Assembly (NCBI GenBank): GCA_035541895.1
Contig: DATKMK010000026.1
Coordinates: 1-57,441 of the forward strand
DNA length: 57,441 nucleotides
Origin: DATKMK01 sp035541895
GTDB taxonomy: Bacteria; Desulfobacterota; Binatia; HRBIN30; JACQVA1
Reading direction: 5' to 3'
Shown: positions 1 through 8,971 of the stretch, in pieces
Numbering within the stretch: position 1 is the first letter of the stretch
How the letters are laid out: each line of letters opens with the position of its first letter
The notes under the pieces: model-generated
Told to the model about the DNA's origin: nothing
The model's database searches: none
What the model saw: only the letters and a program-made list of their open reading frames with translations
Program-made: the position numbers and the translations under genes

Positions 1-157
1 GCTGCGCGGCTTCGATCCGCAACGGACGCACAGCATGCACTACATCCGCGATCAACGATTGAACGCGGCGATCGAGCGCTTTCTCGTCGCCGAGCGCCGC
101 GAGGTCGACCGCGTCGTCGAATGGATGCACGACAACAGCGAACTGAAGGAGCAGTAG
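1..157 (+). CDS. C-terminal end of a DUF482 / GNAT-like (peptidogalycan-type) protein, partial
   Basis: Only the last 51 codons are present, in reading frame 2 of the window, ending in TAG at 155-157. The visible residues include LRGFDPQRTHSMHYI followed by a helix with an Arg/Glu-rich repeat and a tail ending NSELKEQ. This resembles the C-terminus of the DUF482 (COG3146) family, where an (L)xRGFxPxxTYSxHWI motif precedes the final helix. These proteins are GNAT-fold and loosely annotated as peptidogalycan biosynthesis/recognition. The assignment rests on remembered family features over a short stretch, so it is tentative. The 5' part lies outside the window. Confidence 0.5.
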   Translation, partial: LRGFDPQRTHSMHYIRDQRLNAAIERFLVAERREVDRVVEWMHDNSELKEQ

Positions 158-536
158 GCGCGTGCGGGACTTTGAACACCGATGCGCGCCAGTGCAACCG
201 CGAGTGCCAGTACCGCCCGCCTGACTTTCGTGCGTCTCTGCGCCCTGCGGAAATTCGGACGTCCGGACAACACGCGTACGTTTCTGACTATGGCGTTGCC
301 TCCTAGTGGTGCCGCGCATCCGACTTGCGTTGACCTCGATGGTACCGATACCGCGAATAACTCAGTTGCTCGCGTTTCCTTCCTACGCCCGGCCGCCATC
401 CTTGCGGCGAATATCGAACGCAGGGCTGGAGATCCAGCAAAATCGTCTCGCTGGCCTCCGGCTCGGCATTGCGCGTGCGCCGGCTCCGAAATCGCTTAGG
501 GCAGACATCGGTGACGAAGCAGTGTAGGGTCGCAGC
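158..536. other. Intergenic, nothing recognised
   Basis: About 380 bp between the DUF482-like stop and the glycosidase start. Short open frames on both strands have no recognisable protein features and look like GC-driven noise. I see no convincing promoter, terminator hairpin or RNA gene. Confidence 0.5.
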
Positions 537-2933
537 GTGACGCGAGGGACAAGGTGGGCGATTGCGGTCGCGGCGGTCGTGTTGATCAGCGGCGGCCTGG
601 CGTTGTGGCGGCTGCGCGAGCGCGCGACGCCACCGGAGATCCTCGAGACCGCGGAGAAACCGCTCGTGCTGACGAGCGCGCCGTTTGTACCGTGGATGCG
701 CTTCGAGAACATCCAACAGCATCGGCAGGAATACGAACAGCTCTACCTGGATCTGGTGCTGGGTCATCAGGTGTTTCGCTTGCCGCCGCGGGGGCTGTCG
801 CCGCAACGGGCGCGCGCGATGCTGCTCGACGACGACGATCTACTGCTCTCCTCGGGGCGACGCTTGTGGAGTCGAGAGTTCCAAACCGGCCAACCCGGCA
901 TGGCCGGGAAGTTCTGCTACATCCACTCCGATTTCTGCGTGCGCCGATTGTTCGAAGTCTATTTCGTCGTCGACGGCACGCCGATCGTCATCTACGACAA
1001 CATGTACACCGTAGAGCGGTACCCGAGTCGCACCGTGGTGCGCTATGCGCTCGGCACGGTACAAATCGACGAGCATCGCTACATCACCTGGGACGATCGC
1101 GCCGTCAGCAGCTACGATGTACGCTCGCGGGACGGACGCGCCCACGAGGTGACCATTCAGGTTGTCAGCCAAAACCTCACCATGCCGAACTCCACCGGAC
1201 CGACGCGTTACCCGGTGCTCGGAACCGGTGAGGCGCACGGACCGCTGTCCGTCTACCTCGATGCGCCCGGCTTCGAGGTCGCCGACGGCTATCCGATGCA
1301 TCTGCACCGGACGCTGGCGGTGGCGCCCGACGGCACCGCCCAGCGCGTGAACGTCGCCGCGAGTTTCGTCGCCGCTCAGGTTGGACAGAGTCACGCACCG
1401 CTGTCCCCCGACGTGCTCGAGCGGCAGGTCACGGACTATCAACGGTGGTTTTTCGACAACGTTCCGTATTTCGATGCACCCGACGGCCAGTTCAAGAAAA
1501 TGTGGTACTACCGCTGGTGGGTGGTTCGCTTCAATCTGAGCGAGCCCAACATCAGCGATCTCAAAGGCGCCGCGTTCTACGAAGGCAAGCTCGGCTTCGA
1601 TAACCTCATTTCCTTTGCCGCGCCGGCGCAGATCAAAGAACTGACGTACCTGCGCGATCCACGCTTCGCCCTACAGCAGGCGCAGAACAGCTATCGTAAT
1701 CTGTCGCCGGAGGGCGCGTTGGCCGACGCGTCGAGCAGTCCGTACTGGGGCGAGATGTACTCCCAGTGGACGACTGCGGCGGTCGCCGACTTCAACCGCG
1801 TGCAGCCGATCGATGCCGCGACGCTGCGCGAGCTGCTGCCCGCGATGGCGAGCGACGTGCGCGCGTGGATGAAGCAATTCGATCGCGACGGCGACTTTCT
1901 CCCGAGTCGAGACATCCCGCGCATCACCGGCTATGATCTCGACATTCTGTCGTACTGGTTTTTCAGCGGGCTGAAACTCGATCTCTACGCCAAACCGCCC
2001 GACCTCGAACGGGTCGATTTCGCGAGCTTCGTCTATGCCAATGCCGCGGCGATCGCGGAGTTGGCCGACGGCGTCGGCGATCGCGCGTTGGTTGAGGAGT
2101 TCGCCAAGCTCGCGGCGTCGATTCGGGACGCCGTGCTGAAGAAACTCTGGGATCCCGAGACCAAGTTCTTCTATCCGCAGCGCGCCGCCGACGATGCTCG
2201 GATTCCGGTTCGCGAACTGCACGGGTTCTTTCCCTTCACCATGCGGCTCGCGCCCGATAAGCCCGAGTATCTCGAAGCCTTGCGCACGTTCGTCGACCCG
2301 GACGAGTTCTGGGCGCGCTTTCCGCCGGTCATCACCAGTCTCGCGCACTACCGCAAGTGGACGTGGGACATGAACGGCTTGACCCGCAACATCGCGCCGC
2401 ATCCGATCAGCATGGGTGCGCTCACGCTCATCCGCGCGTTGCACGATTACCATCAAGACATCGTCACCCCCGCGCACTTCATGGACCTGATGACGCGGTT
2501 CACCGGACTGATGTATCCCGGCGTCCATCCGAACGATCCGACCTGGCGTCCGAACGCGCATGAGTACTACTCGGAGTGGGAACCGGGCTCGAAGACGTTG
2601 CTGCCCAAGCCGTCCGACATCTCCCACGATTTTCATTCGATGTACAACGTGTTGATCGTCGAGGGCGTGATCGGTCTCACGCCGCGACGAGACGAGCGGA
2701 TCGAATTGCGGCCGGCCGTGCGTGATTGGCCATACTTCGCGCTCGATCGGTTGCGCTATCACGGACACGATCTGAGCATCATTTGGGATCAGCCCGACGG
2801 CCAAGTCCGCTACACGGGTTATCCTGAAGGTTTTTCGCTCTACATCGACGGTACCCTCGCGTTCACTCAGCCGACCCTCGATTGGGTGATCTATGATCCG
2901 GCGACGCACAGCACCACCGGGGTGACGAAATGA
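537..2933 (+). CDS. Membrane-anchored glycoside hydrolase-like protein (MGH1/GH63-type alpha-alpha toroid)
   Basis: 798 residues from a GTG start. Residues about 7-25 (WAIAVAAVVLISGGLALW) form one hydrophobic segment after a positive N-terminus, so the protein is probably an inner-membrane-anchored or secreted enzyme. The C-terminal half carries features of (alpha/alpha)6-barrel glucosidases of the mannosylglycerate-hydrolase/trehalase type: WTWDMNGLTRN around residue 607, a YYSEWEPGS segment, and HDFHSMYNVLIVEGVIGL before a beta-rich tail. The N-terminal half is probably a beta-sandwich domain. The substrate cannot be read from sequence. The gene is followed 6 bp later by the DUF309 gene, so the two may be cotranscribed. 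No clear Shine-Dalgarno supports the GTG, and a slightly later start is possible. Confidence 0.65.
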   Translation: MTRGTRWAIAVAAVVLISGGLALWRLRERATPPEILETAEKPLVLTSAPFVPWMRFENIQQHRQEYEQLYLDLVLGHQVFRLPPRGLSPQRARAMLLDDDDLLLSSGRRLWSREFQTGQPGMAGKFCYIHSDFCVRRLFEVYFVVDGTPIVIYDNMYTVERYPSRTVVRYALGTVQIDEHRYITWDDRAVSSYDVRSRDGRAHEVTIQVVSQNLTMPNSTGPTRYPVLGTGEAHGPLSVYLDAPGFEVADGYPMHLHRTLAVAPDGTAQRVNVAASFVAAQVGQSHAPLSPDVLERQVTDYQRWFFDNVPYFDAPDGQFKKMWYYRWWVVRFNLSEPNISDLKGAAFYEGKLGFDNLISFAAPAQIKELTYLRDPRFALQQAQNSYRNLSPEGALADASSSPYWGEMYSQWTTAAVADFNRVQPIDAATLRELLPAMASDVRAWMKQFDRDGDFLPSRDIPRITGYDLDILSYWFFSGLKLDLYAKPPDLERVDFASFVYANAAAIAELADGVGDRALVEEFAKLAASIRDAVLKKLWDPETKFFYPQRAADDARIPVRELHGFFPFTMRLAPDKPEYLEALRTFVDPDEFWARFPPVITSLAHYRKWTWDMNGLTRNIAPHPISMGALTLIRALHDYHQDIVTPAHFMDLMTRFTGLMYPGVHPNDPTWRPNAHEYYSEWEPGSKTLLPKPSDISHDFHSMYNVLIVEGVIGLTPRRDERIELRPAVRDWPYFALDRLRYHGHDLSIIWDQPDGQVRYTGYPEGFSLYIDGTLAFTQPTLDWVIYDPATHSTTGVTK

Positions 2934-2939
2934 TCGGCG

Positions 2940-3482
2940 ATGCCGACTGAGGACATTCCGGCGCCGGCGATTCCGCCGCAGCGCTACACCTCGACGCCGT
3001 TTCCGTCGTACCGTTTCGTCCCCGGACGCCATCCTCACCCGACACGCGATCCGCGCGGCCATTCGTATCGGGCCGATCCGTTGGCGCGCCGTGACAGCGC
3101 CTGGCGTCCCGACGATTGGCGCTCCCTCGACGCGTGGCTCTACGGCATCGACCTGTTCAACGCGCGCTACTTTTGGGAAGCGCACGAAGCGTGGGAGAGT
3201 GTGTGGGCGGCGGCGCCGCGCGCGAGCGTCGCCGCGCTGTTGCTGCAGGGACTCATTCAAATCGCCGCGGCGTTGCTGAAGAGTCACATGGGCGTGCCCC
3301 TGGGTGCGCGTACGTTGTCGGAAGAGGGCCTCGACAAGCTCCGCCACGTCGCGGCCCACTCGCCGAAACTCATGGGACTCGCTGTGACGCGGGTGGTCGG
3401 CGAGTTCGAAGGCTATTGGGCGCCGAATGCGCGCGGCGAGTTGCCCACGCTGGACAACGTGCCGCTGCTCACGCTGTCATGA
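2940..3482 (+). CDS. DUF309 domain protein
   Basis: 180 residues. The family core is visible from about residue 65: YGIDLFNARYFWEAHEAWES, then a Leu/Ala-rich helix (LLLQGLIQIAAALLK). The AHEAWE-type His/Glu motif and the following helix are the hallmark of DUF309, a small helical family of unknown function. The N-terminal 60 residues are Pro-rich and not part of the family domain. The stop codon overlaps the start of the next gene in an ATGA arrangement, so translation of the two is probably coupled. Biochemical role unknown. Confidence 0.8.
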   Translation: MPTEDIPAPAIPPQRYTSTPFPSYRFVPGRHPHPTRDPRGHSYRADPLARRDSAWRPDDWRSLDAWLYGIDLFNARYFWEAHEAWESVWAAAPRASVAALLLQGLIQIAAALLKSHMGVPLGARTLSEEGLDKLRHVAAHSPKLMGLAVTRVVGEFEGYWAPNARGELPTLDNVPLLTLS

Positions 3483-4027
3483 TTCTGTACACGATCGGAC
3501 ACTCGAACCATTCGCTCGACGAGTTTCTCGCGCTGGTCGAGGCGCATGGGATTCAGTGCCTCGTCGATGTCCGCGCGTTTCCATCCTCACGGCGGTGGCC
3601 GCACTTCAATCGTGAGGCACTGGCGGCGGTGCTCGACGCGTGCGCCGTCCGCTACGACTGGTGTCCGGCGCTCGGCGGCCGGCGGCGAACATCAAAGGGC
3701 GCGCGCTCGCCGCATGTCGCGTGGACGGTTGCAGCGTTTCGCAACTACGCCGATTACATGGACACGGCGGAGTTCGTCCGCGGCTTGTCTCATCTTGTCG
3801 GGTTGGCGGCTCAATCCCGAACCGCATTCATGTGCGCCGAGGCCCTGTATTGGCAGTGCCATCGCCGGCTGATCGCGGATCGCCTCGTAGTCGAGAAGCA
3901 TCGGGTGTTGCACATCCAAACGCGCGATCGGTGCGTTGAGCACCGATTGCCAGACTTTGCCCGCATCGAAGACGGCCGACTCATGTACGACCGCGGGGCG
4001 CAACTGGAATTGGTTCGAGAAGGGTGA
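3479..4027 (+). CDS. DUF488 family protein
   Basis: 182 residues starting at the ATG that overlaps the upstream TGA (ATGA). Family motifs are clear: ILYTIGHSNHSLDEFL at the N-terminus, LVDVRAFPSSRR near residue 33, a LGGRR motif around residue 65, and MCAEALYWQCHRRLIAD around residue 120. The CAE...CHR signature is typical of DUF488. The function of the family is not established. The DUF309 partner directly upstream suggests a shared process, but context does not identify it. Confidence 0.85.
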   Translation: MILYTIGHSNHSLDEFLALVEAHGIQCLVDVRAFPSSRRWPHFNREALAAVLDACAVRYDWCPALGGRRRTSKGARSPHVAWTVAAFRNYADYMDTAEFVRGLSHLVGLAAQSRTAFMCAEALYWQCHRRLIADRLVVEKHRVLHIQTRDRCVEHRLPDFARIEDGRLMYDRGAQLELVREG

Positions 4028-4040
4028 CCGACGGTCGTGC

Positions 4041-4514
4041 TCAACCCCTGCCGCCGCGACTCCAATACTGCTGCATCAATTCGTGTGACCAGCGCGGCTG
4101 TCGCACCGGTTCACGTGGGAGAAATTCCTGCATCACCGGCTTGATATCCAAGACCGGGGTATTGTCGACCGCGTCGAGCTCGGCGACGTACAAGACGCGG
4201 TCTTCGCGCCGTAGGACGCGTGCGATCGTGCTGCCGATTCGGTTCGGACGGTTCTTGCCGCGTTGCGCGAAGATCCCGACGCGCGGCCACTGCGAGTTGT
4301 TGCGGGGATGGCGTGCGCCGCGACTGATCTTCTCAGGTGGAACGCGATCGAAGCAGAAGAGGATTTCGGCGTGCGAAAACTCTTCGATGCCGAGCAGCGC
4401 GTCGGGCTCGACCGCATCGGTGAGTTCAATCCGCGATTCGACGCCGCCCCAGAAATCGTCCTCCGCCGCGATCCGCGCCGCGCGGACGTAGCCGATGGGT
4501 TCCATGACGAACAT
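4041..4514 (-). CDS. trmO: TrmO/TsaA-type tRNA-methyltransferase (UPF0066)
   Basis: 157 residues, last gene of the minus-strand heme operon, starting 15 bp after the hemY stop. The fold signature of the YaeB/TsaA family is visible: PIGYV near the N-terminus, GIEEFSHAEILFCFD around residue 42, ARHPR and a GIFAQRGKNRPNRIG loop around residue 80, then VDNTPVLDIKPV. E. coli TrmO uses SAM to N6-methylate threonylcarbamoyladenosine at position 37 of a tRNA. The homologue here is shorter because it lacks the C-terminal extension, so its exact substrate is an inference. A second possible start is the Met at residue 4. Confidence 0.75.
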   Translation of the reverse strand: MFVMEPIGYVRAARIAAEDDFWGGVESRIELTDAVEPDALLGIEEFSHAEILFCFDRVPPEKISRGARHPRNNSQWPRVGIFAQRGKNRPNRIGSTIARVLRREDRVLYVAELDAVDNTPVLDIKPVMQEFLPREPVRQPRWSHELMQQYWSRGGRG

Positions 4515-4529
4515 CGAACACTCTCCGAT

Positions 4530-5981
4530 TCAGCTTCGTGCGTGGGTGCGCTCGCCCAATTGGTTCATCACGTTCTCCGCTGCCAGCTCGCCCGAGTGGA
4601 TGCAATCGGGGATGCCGACGCCGGTGTAGGCATTGCCGGCGAGCGCCAGCGCCGGGAGCGCGACGAGGCGCTTAGTAATGCGTTGCATCCGATCGAGATG
4701 GCCGACGCGATACTGCGGCATGGCCTGGCGATGCCGGTTGACTCGCGTCAGGAGCGGCGCGGCGGTCACGCCGAGCAACTCGAACAGCTCTTGCCGCACG
4801 CGGCCGATCATCGTGCCGTCGTCCTGATCGAACAACTCGCGTTGGAGTGCGCCGCCGACGAACGCGCGCAGCAGCACGGCGCCTTCCGGCGCGCGCCCGG
4901 GATACTTCAGGCTGCTGTAGGTGCACGCGACGATTGAGCGCGCCTCGATCAGCGGCACGACGAATCCGAAACCGTCGAGCGGACGCGGGAACGCCGAAAT
5001 CGGGTAGGCGAGGCTGACGGTCGCGGAGGAGGCGTACGGAATCGCGGCCAAGTCGCGCACCAAATCGGTGTCGATGCCGCTGAGCATGACGGCGCTGCGG
5101 TGCGCGGGCGTGGCGAGAATCACCCCGTCCGCCGCTATGCTGCTGCCGTCGCGCCGTCGCAGCCGCCACTGCGTGCCGTCACGCTGCACGCCGACAATCC
5201 CGGTATTGCACTGCAACGCGCCTTCGGGCAGTCGTCGCGCCAGCGTGTCAATGAGCGTCTGCATGCCGTCGTCGAGGCTGACGAAGAGGCTCCAGCGCGC
5301 ACCGCTGGTGCCCCGCGTGGCGGCCGGCTGTTGCCGCTGGGCTCGCCACATGGCGAGAATCACGCTGCGATAGCGGCGCTCCATTTCGAGGAACCGCGGC
5401 ATCGTCGCCGCCAAACTGAGATCGTCGGGATCGGCCGTGTAGATGCCGCCGACCAGCGGCTGGGCCACCCGTTCGAGCGCTTCGCGACCAAGGCGGCGCG
5501 TGACGAACGATCCCAAACTCTCGTCCGGGCGGTTCGGTCCGCGCAGCAGAAAGAGATCCAACGCCATGCGCAGCTTGCCCGGCCAGGTGAACAACTTGGT
5601 GGTCAGCAGCGGCCAGAACTGAGTGGGGGCGAGCAGAAGGAACCCATCCGGCAGCGGATGCAGCCGGCCGTTGTGAACGACGTAGGTGCGCCGACTCTCG
5701 TCGCGCGTCCGCACCAGGCGAGGCGTCAGCCCGATGCGCTCGCACAAGTGCAAGGCCCACGGTTTTTCGGAAATGAACGAATCGGGCCCGGCTTCGATCA
5801 CGAAGCCGTCGACGCGTTCAGTGGCGATCGAGCCGCCCGCTTGCTCGGCGGTGTCGAGCAGCGACAGCTCGACGCGAAAGTTGCGCTCGCGGCTCAACTC
5901 GACCACGCGATGGGCTGCCGCCAAGCCGGCAATGCCGGCGCCGACGATCACAATGCGAGCGGGAGTGTTCGGCGCGTCCAT
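4530..5981 (-). CDS. hemY: FAD-dependent protoporphyrinogen oxidase
   Basis: 483 residues from ATG 5981. The frame stays open upstream through the end of hemH, but the Rossmann motif ARIVIVGAGIAGLAAAHR begins only 8 residues after this Met, so this start is chosen. The dinucleotide-binding GxGxxG, GGSI and DGFVIEAGPDSF segments match the oxygen-dependent HemY type (also annotated hemG) that oxidises protoporphyrinogen IX to protoporphyrin IX. The C-terminal NAYTGVGIPDCIHSGELAAE segment is the usual closing FAD motif. It lies 7 bp after the hemH stop and 15 bp before trmO, inside a heme operon. It acts just before ferrochelatase. Confidence 0.93.
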   Translation of the reverse strand: MDAPNTPARIVIVGAGIAGLAAAHRVVELSRERNFRVELSLLDTAEQAGGSIATERVDGFVIEAGPDSFISEKPWALHLCERIGLTPRLVRTRDESRRTYVVHNGRLHPLPDGFLLLAPTQFWPLLTTKLFTWPGKLRMALDLFLLRGPNRPDESLGSFVTRRLGREALERVAQPLVGGIYTADPDDLSLAATMPRFLEMERRYRSVILAMWRAQRQQPAATRGTSGARWSLFVSLDDGMQTLIDTLARRLPEGALQCNTGIVGVQRDGTQWRLRRRDGSSIAADGVILATPAHRSAVMLSGIDTDLVRDLAAIPYASSATVSLAYPISAFPRPLDGFGFVVPLIEARSIVACTYSSLKYPGRAPEGAVLLRAFVGGALQRELFDQDDGTMIGRVRQELFELLGVTAAPLLTRVNRHRQAMPQYRVGHLDRMQRITKRLVALPALALAGNAYTGVGIPDCIHSGELAAENVMNQLGERTHARS

Positions 5982-5988
5982 CGCGTGC

Positions 5989-6945
5989 TCAGTCGGCTCG
6001 CACTGCGGATTCGCTGGCGGCGGCGATCGTCTGCCGGACGATATCCACGAGCATGCGAATGAACAATGGATGATCGTTGACCGTGCTGGCGCGCTCGAAG
6101 CCGACGCCGAGCGCGTCGGCAATCGCACGGGCCTCGATGTCGAGGTCGTACAGCACCTCGACGTGATCGCAGACGAACCCGATGGGGGTCACCACGACGT
6201 GACGAACGCCGCGACCGGCCAGTTCCCGCAGCGCGTCGCCGATGTCCGGTTCGAGCCACGGGTCATGCGGATTGCCGCTGCGACTTTGATACGCGATCGA
6301 CCAATTCGCGAGGCCGAGTTGCGAGGCAACGGCGCGGGCGCCGGCGTGGATTTGGGCAACGTAGGGGCAGTGATCTGCCATCGCGACGGGAATGCTGTGG
6401 GCGGTGAAGATCGTATGCGTCGCGGCGCGCGCGTCCGCTGGAACGCGGGCCAAAGCGGTGCCGGTGTGGTCGGCTACGGCTGCGACGAACAACGGATGGT
6501 CGGGCCACGGCGGCGCGTAGACGACTTCAGGAGCGCGCGCGCTGACCTTGGCGCGGGCCGCCGCCACGTTGTCCTGGTATCGATTCCACCCCGCCTCGTT
6601 TTGCTGCGCGGAGAGGATGACGCCGACGGCACGATGAAGTCCGCGCGCCGCCATGTCGGCGAGCGTCTCGTGCAGATACGGGTGCCAGTTGCGCATCCCA
6701 ACGAAGACCGGCAGGGCAGGGCCGCCGCGGCGCAACCCCGCTGCCAGGGCGATCGCCTGGCGCTCGGTGTGGTCGTTGAGCGGCGAGCGTCCGCCGATCA
6801 GCTCGTAGTGGTGCACGACCGCGTCCAGTCTCGCCGCGGGAATGGGCCGTCCGTAGGTTACGTTGGCGAGAAACGGACGGACTTCTTCCATCCGAGTCGG
6901 ACCGCCGAACGCGATCAACAGTACGGAGTCGAAGGCGCCGGACAT
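5989..6945 (-). CDS. hemH: Ferrochelatase
   Basis: 318 residues from ATG 6945. An upstream in-frame start at 6975 would overlap hemE by 26 bp and adds a non-conserved tail, so 6945 is preferred. It leaves a 4-bp gap to hemE. The protein begins SVLLIAFGGP and has FTAHSIPV with the catalytic His, YQSRSGNPHDPWLEPD, and PIGFVCDHVEVLYDLD, all ferrochelatase signatures. It inserts iron into protoporphyrin IX (or into coproporphyrin III in some lineages). The HemY-type oxidase beside it and the presence of hemE cannot decide the pathway branch. No C-terminal iron-sulfur cysteine cluster is visible. Confidence 0.95.
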   Translation of the reverse strand: MSGAFDSVLLIAFGGPTRMEEVRPFLANVTYGRPIPAARLDAVVHHYELIGGRSPLNDHTERQAIALAAGLRRGGPALPVFVGMRNWHPYLHETLADMAARGLHRAVGVILSAQQNEAGWNRYQDNVAAARAKVSARAPEVVYAPPWPDHPLFVAAVADHTGTALARVPADARAATHTIFTAHSIPVAMADHCPYVAQIHAGARAVASQLGLANWSIAYQSRSGNPHDPWLEPDIGDALRELAGRGVRHVVVTPIGFVCDHVEVLYDLDIEARAIADALGVGFERASTVNDHPLFIRMLVDIVRQTIAAASESAVRAD

Positions 6946-6949
6946 CAGA

Positions 6950-7987
6950 TCACCGCGTCGCCCGGACGCGCGCACTGACTTCGTGCACGGTATCGATCAG
7001 CGCGCGCACGTGATCGACCGGAGTGTGGGGCAGGATGCCGTGTCCAAGATTGAAGACGTGACCGGGTCGCGCGCCGACCGATTCCAGGATCGCGGTGGCG
7101 TGCGCGCGAATCTCCGCGGGCGGGGCGAACAGCGTGACCGGATCGAGATTCCCTTGGACCGCGACATCATGGCCGACCCGCTGCCATGCGTCGGCCAGGT
7201 CGATCCGCCAATCAATCCCGATGACCGATCCCCCGGCTTCCCGCATCAGTTCGAGGAGCCCGCTGGTGCCGGTGCCGAAATGGATGACTGGAATGCCCGG
7301 CGTGATGCCGTGAAACAGCGCACGCATGTGCGGCAGCACGAACGTGCGGTAGTCGTCGGGGGCGAGGCAACCGACCCAGCTATCGAAGAGTTGCACGGCG
7401 TGTGCGCCGGCGGCGATTTGGCCGTTGAGGTATTTGATCAGCGCGCGCGTCAGCTTGCCCATCAGCGCATGCCAGGCACCGGCGTCGCTGTACATCAGCG
7501 TCTTAGTGTGAATGTAGTTGCGCGACGCGCCGCCCTCGATGACGTACGAGGCGACCGTGAACGGCGCGCCCGCAAAGCCGATCAACGGCACGCGCAACGC
7601 GGCGACCGCGCGCCGCACGGCGTCGAAGACGAACGCGAGCGCCTCGGCCGGCTCGATCTCGGGCAGGCGATCGACGTGCTCGCGTGATCGTACCGGTTGC
7701 CGAATGACCGGTCCGTCGCCTTTGGCGAACTCGAGACCGATGCCCATCGGTTCCAAGATGAGCAAGATGTCGGCGAAGATGATCGCGGCATCGACTCCCA
7801 ATCGTTCAGCCGCGGTGACCGTGACCTCGGCCGCGGCGTCCGCGTCGTGGCAGAGATCGAGGAAGCTCATCCGATCGCGGACCGCACGATACTCGGGCAT
7901 GTAGCGCCCGGCCTGCCGCATCAGCCAGATCGGTGTGAACGGCGTGGACTCGCGCCGACAGGCCTGCAAGAACGGATGCGATAACAC
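6950..7987 (-). CDS. hemE: Uroporphyrinogen decarboxylase
   Basis: 345 residues, the family's usual length. The N-terminal RESTPFTPIWLMRQAGRYMP motif with the substrate-binding Arg residues is diagnostic, and GFAGAPFTVASYVIEGG follows around residue 137. The enzyme removes four carboxylates from uroporphyrinogen III to give coproporphyrinogen III in the cytoplasm. It sits between hemD (31 bp upstream) and hemH (4 bp downstream) in the minus-strand operon. Nothing unusual is seen. Confidence 0.96.
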   Translation of the reverse strand: MLSHPFLQACRRESTPFTPIWLMRQAGRYMPEYRAVRDRMSFLDLCHDADAAAEVTVTAAERLGVDAAIIFADILLILEPMGIGLEFAKGDGPVIRQPVRSREHVDRLPEIEPAEALAFVFDAVRRAVAALRVPLIGFAGAPFTVASYVIEGGASRNYIHTKTLMYSDAGAWHALMGKLTRALIKYLNGQIAAGAHAVQLFDSWVGCLAPDDYRTFVLPHMRALFHGITPGIPVIHFGTGTSGLLELMREAGGSVIGIDWRIDLADAWQRVGHDVAVQGNLDPVTLFAPPAEIRAHATAILESVGARPGHVFNLGHGILPHTPVDHVRALIDTVHEVSARVRATR

Positions 7988-8018
7988 GGCGAGTAGCTAC
8001 GCGACGGGCGAATGTGCG

Positions 8019-8870
8019 TCAAGCCGCCTGTTTGTCGGCCAGCAAGGCGCGGGCGCGCTGGGCGAGCGCCGTGAGCAAGTGCCCCATCTTCGGATGCGTC
8101 GGTTCCAAGTCTGGATGCAGCGAGTACGAGTGCAGCGCGGCGCTGCAAATCGGCCCGATCGAGGCGATGACTGCGCGGGTGAGCACATGGTGCAAGCGCG
8201 CGCGTTCGATGCCGTCGCTGTCCGCGACGCGGAAGAGGTGGTGAACCTGAATAGCGCTGGTGAACAGGACCGCGTCAACGTCGCCGTTGAGCAAGCGACC
8301 GATCGCACTGCGCAGCGGCGCGAGATCGGTCGGGAGTTCCCACTGATACACCGGCACAGTCACGACCTCGGCTTCTCGCGCATGCAAGGCGGCGATCAAT
8401 TCGGGGTTGGATTCGCCGTACTCCTGCACGGCGACACGCACCTTCGCCAGCGGCAGCTCACGATCCAATGCCGCGAGCAGTTCGCGCCACGTGTTGGGCT
8501 CCGGCGCCACGAGGGCCGGCGTCAATCCAAGCTCACGCAGCGCCGCCACCGGTTTCGGGCCGCGCGCGACGAGTTTGCAGCGACGAAGCAGGTCGGCGAA
8601 GCGCTCGCGCGAACAACGGGAGGCAACCGCTTCGACCAACGCCCGCGTTCCGACTCCCGTTAGCAAGATCACGACATCGATCGTCCCGCGTTCGAGCCGG
8701 TCGAGCAGCGTAAGCGCGGGCGCATGATCTTCACGTGGCAACTCGCGCAACGCCGGTGCCAGCACCGGCGTGCCGCCGTGGCGCCGGATCAATTCGGAGA
8801 TTTCGGCACCGCGGCGGCTCTCGAACGTCAACACCGTGAGCCCGCGCAGTCCCGCTTCGCTCGTCGACAT
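8019..8870 (-). CDS. hemD: Uroporphyrinogen-III synthase
   Basis: 283 residues. The sequence shows the diverged two-lobe HemD pattern: TVLTFESRRGAEISELIRRH at the start, then VVILLTGVGTRALVEAV, then VRVAVQEYGESNPELIAAL, then DAVLFTSAIQVHHLFRVA and VIASIGPICSAAL. The family is poorly conserved but these alternating strand/helix motifs and the operon position support the call. It cyclises hydroxymethylbilane to uroporphyrinogen III. hemA, hemB, hemC and hemL are not in the window. It is separated by about 100 bp from the AAC(3)-like gene upstream, so the heme genes could have their own promoter there, though I see no good one. Confidence 0.85.
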   Translation of the reverse strand: MSTSEAGLRGLTVLTFESRRGAEISELIRRHGGTPVLAPALRELPREDHAPALTLLDRLERGTIDVVILLTGVGTRALVEAVASRCSRERFADLLRRCKLVARGPKPVAALRELGLTPALVAPEPNTWRELLAALDRELPLAKVRVAVQEYGESNPELIAALHAREAEVVTVPVYQWELPTDLAPLRSAIGRLLNGDVDAVLFTSAIQVHHLFRVADSDGIERARLHHVLTRAVIASIGPICSAALHSYSLHPDLEPTHPKMGHLLTALAQRARALLADKQAA

Positions 8871-8971
8871 TCAGGTTAGCCTAGCGAAATCCGCCGCCAA
8901 GAAAAGGGAGCCCGATCCTCGCGCTCTCTGTGTCTCTGGGATGGAGATGATTCTGTTGTTGGGCGTCCGGC

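Noticed and set aside
1671..3359. 562-codon minus-strand frame opposite the glycosidase and DUF309 genes
   Set aside because: Arg-rich, no motifs, and it opposes two well-supported plus-strand genes.
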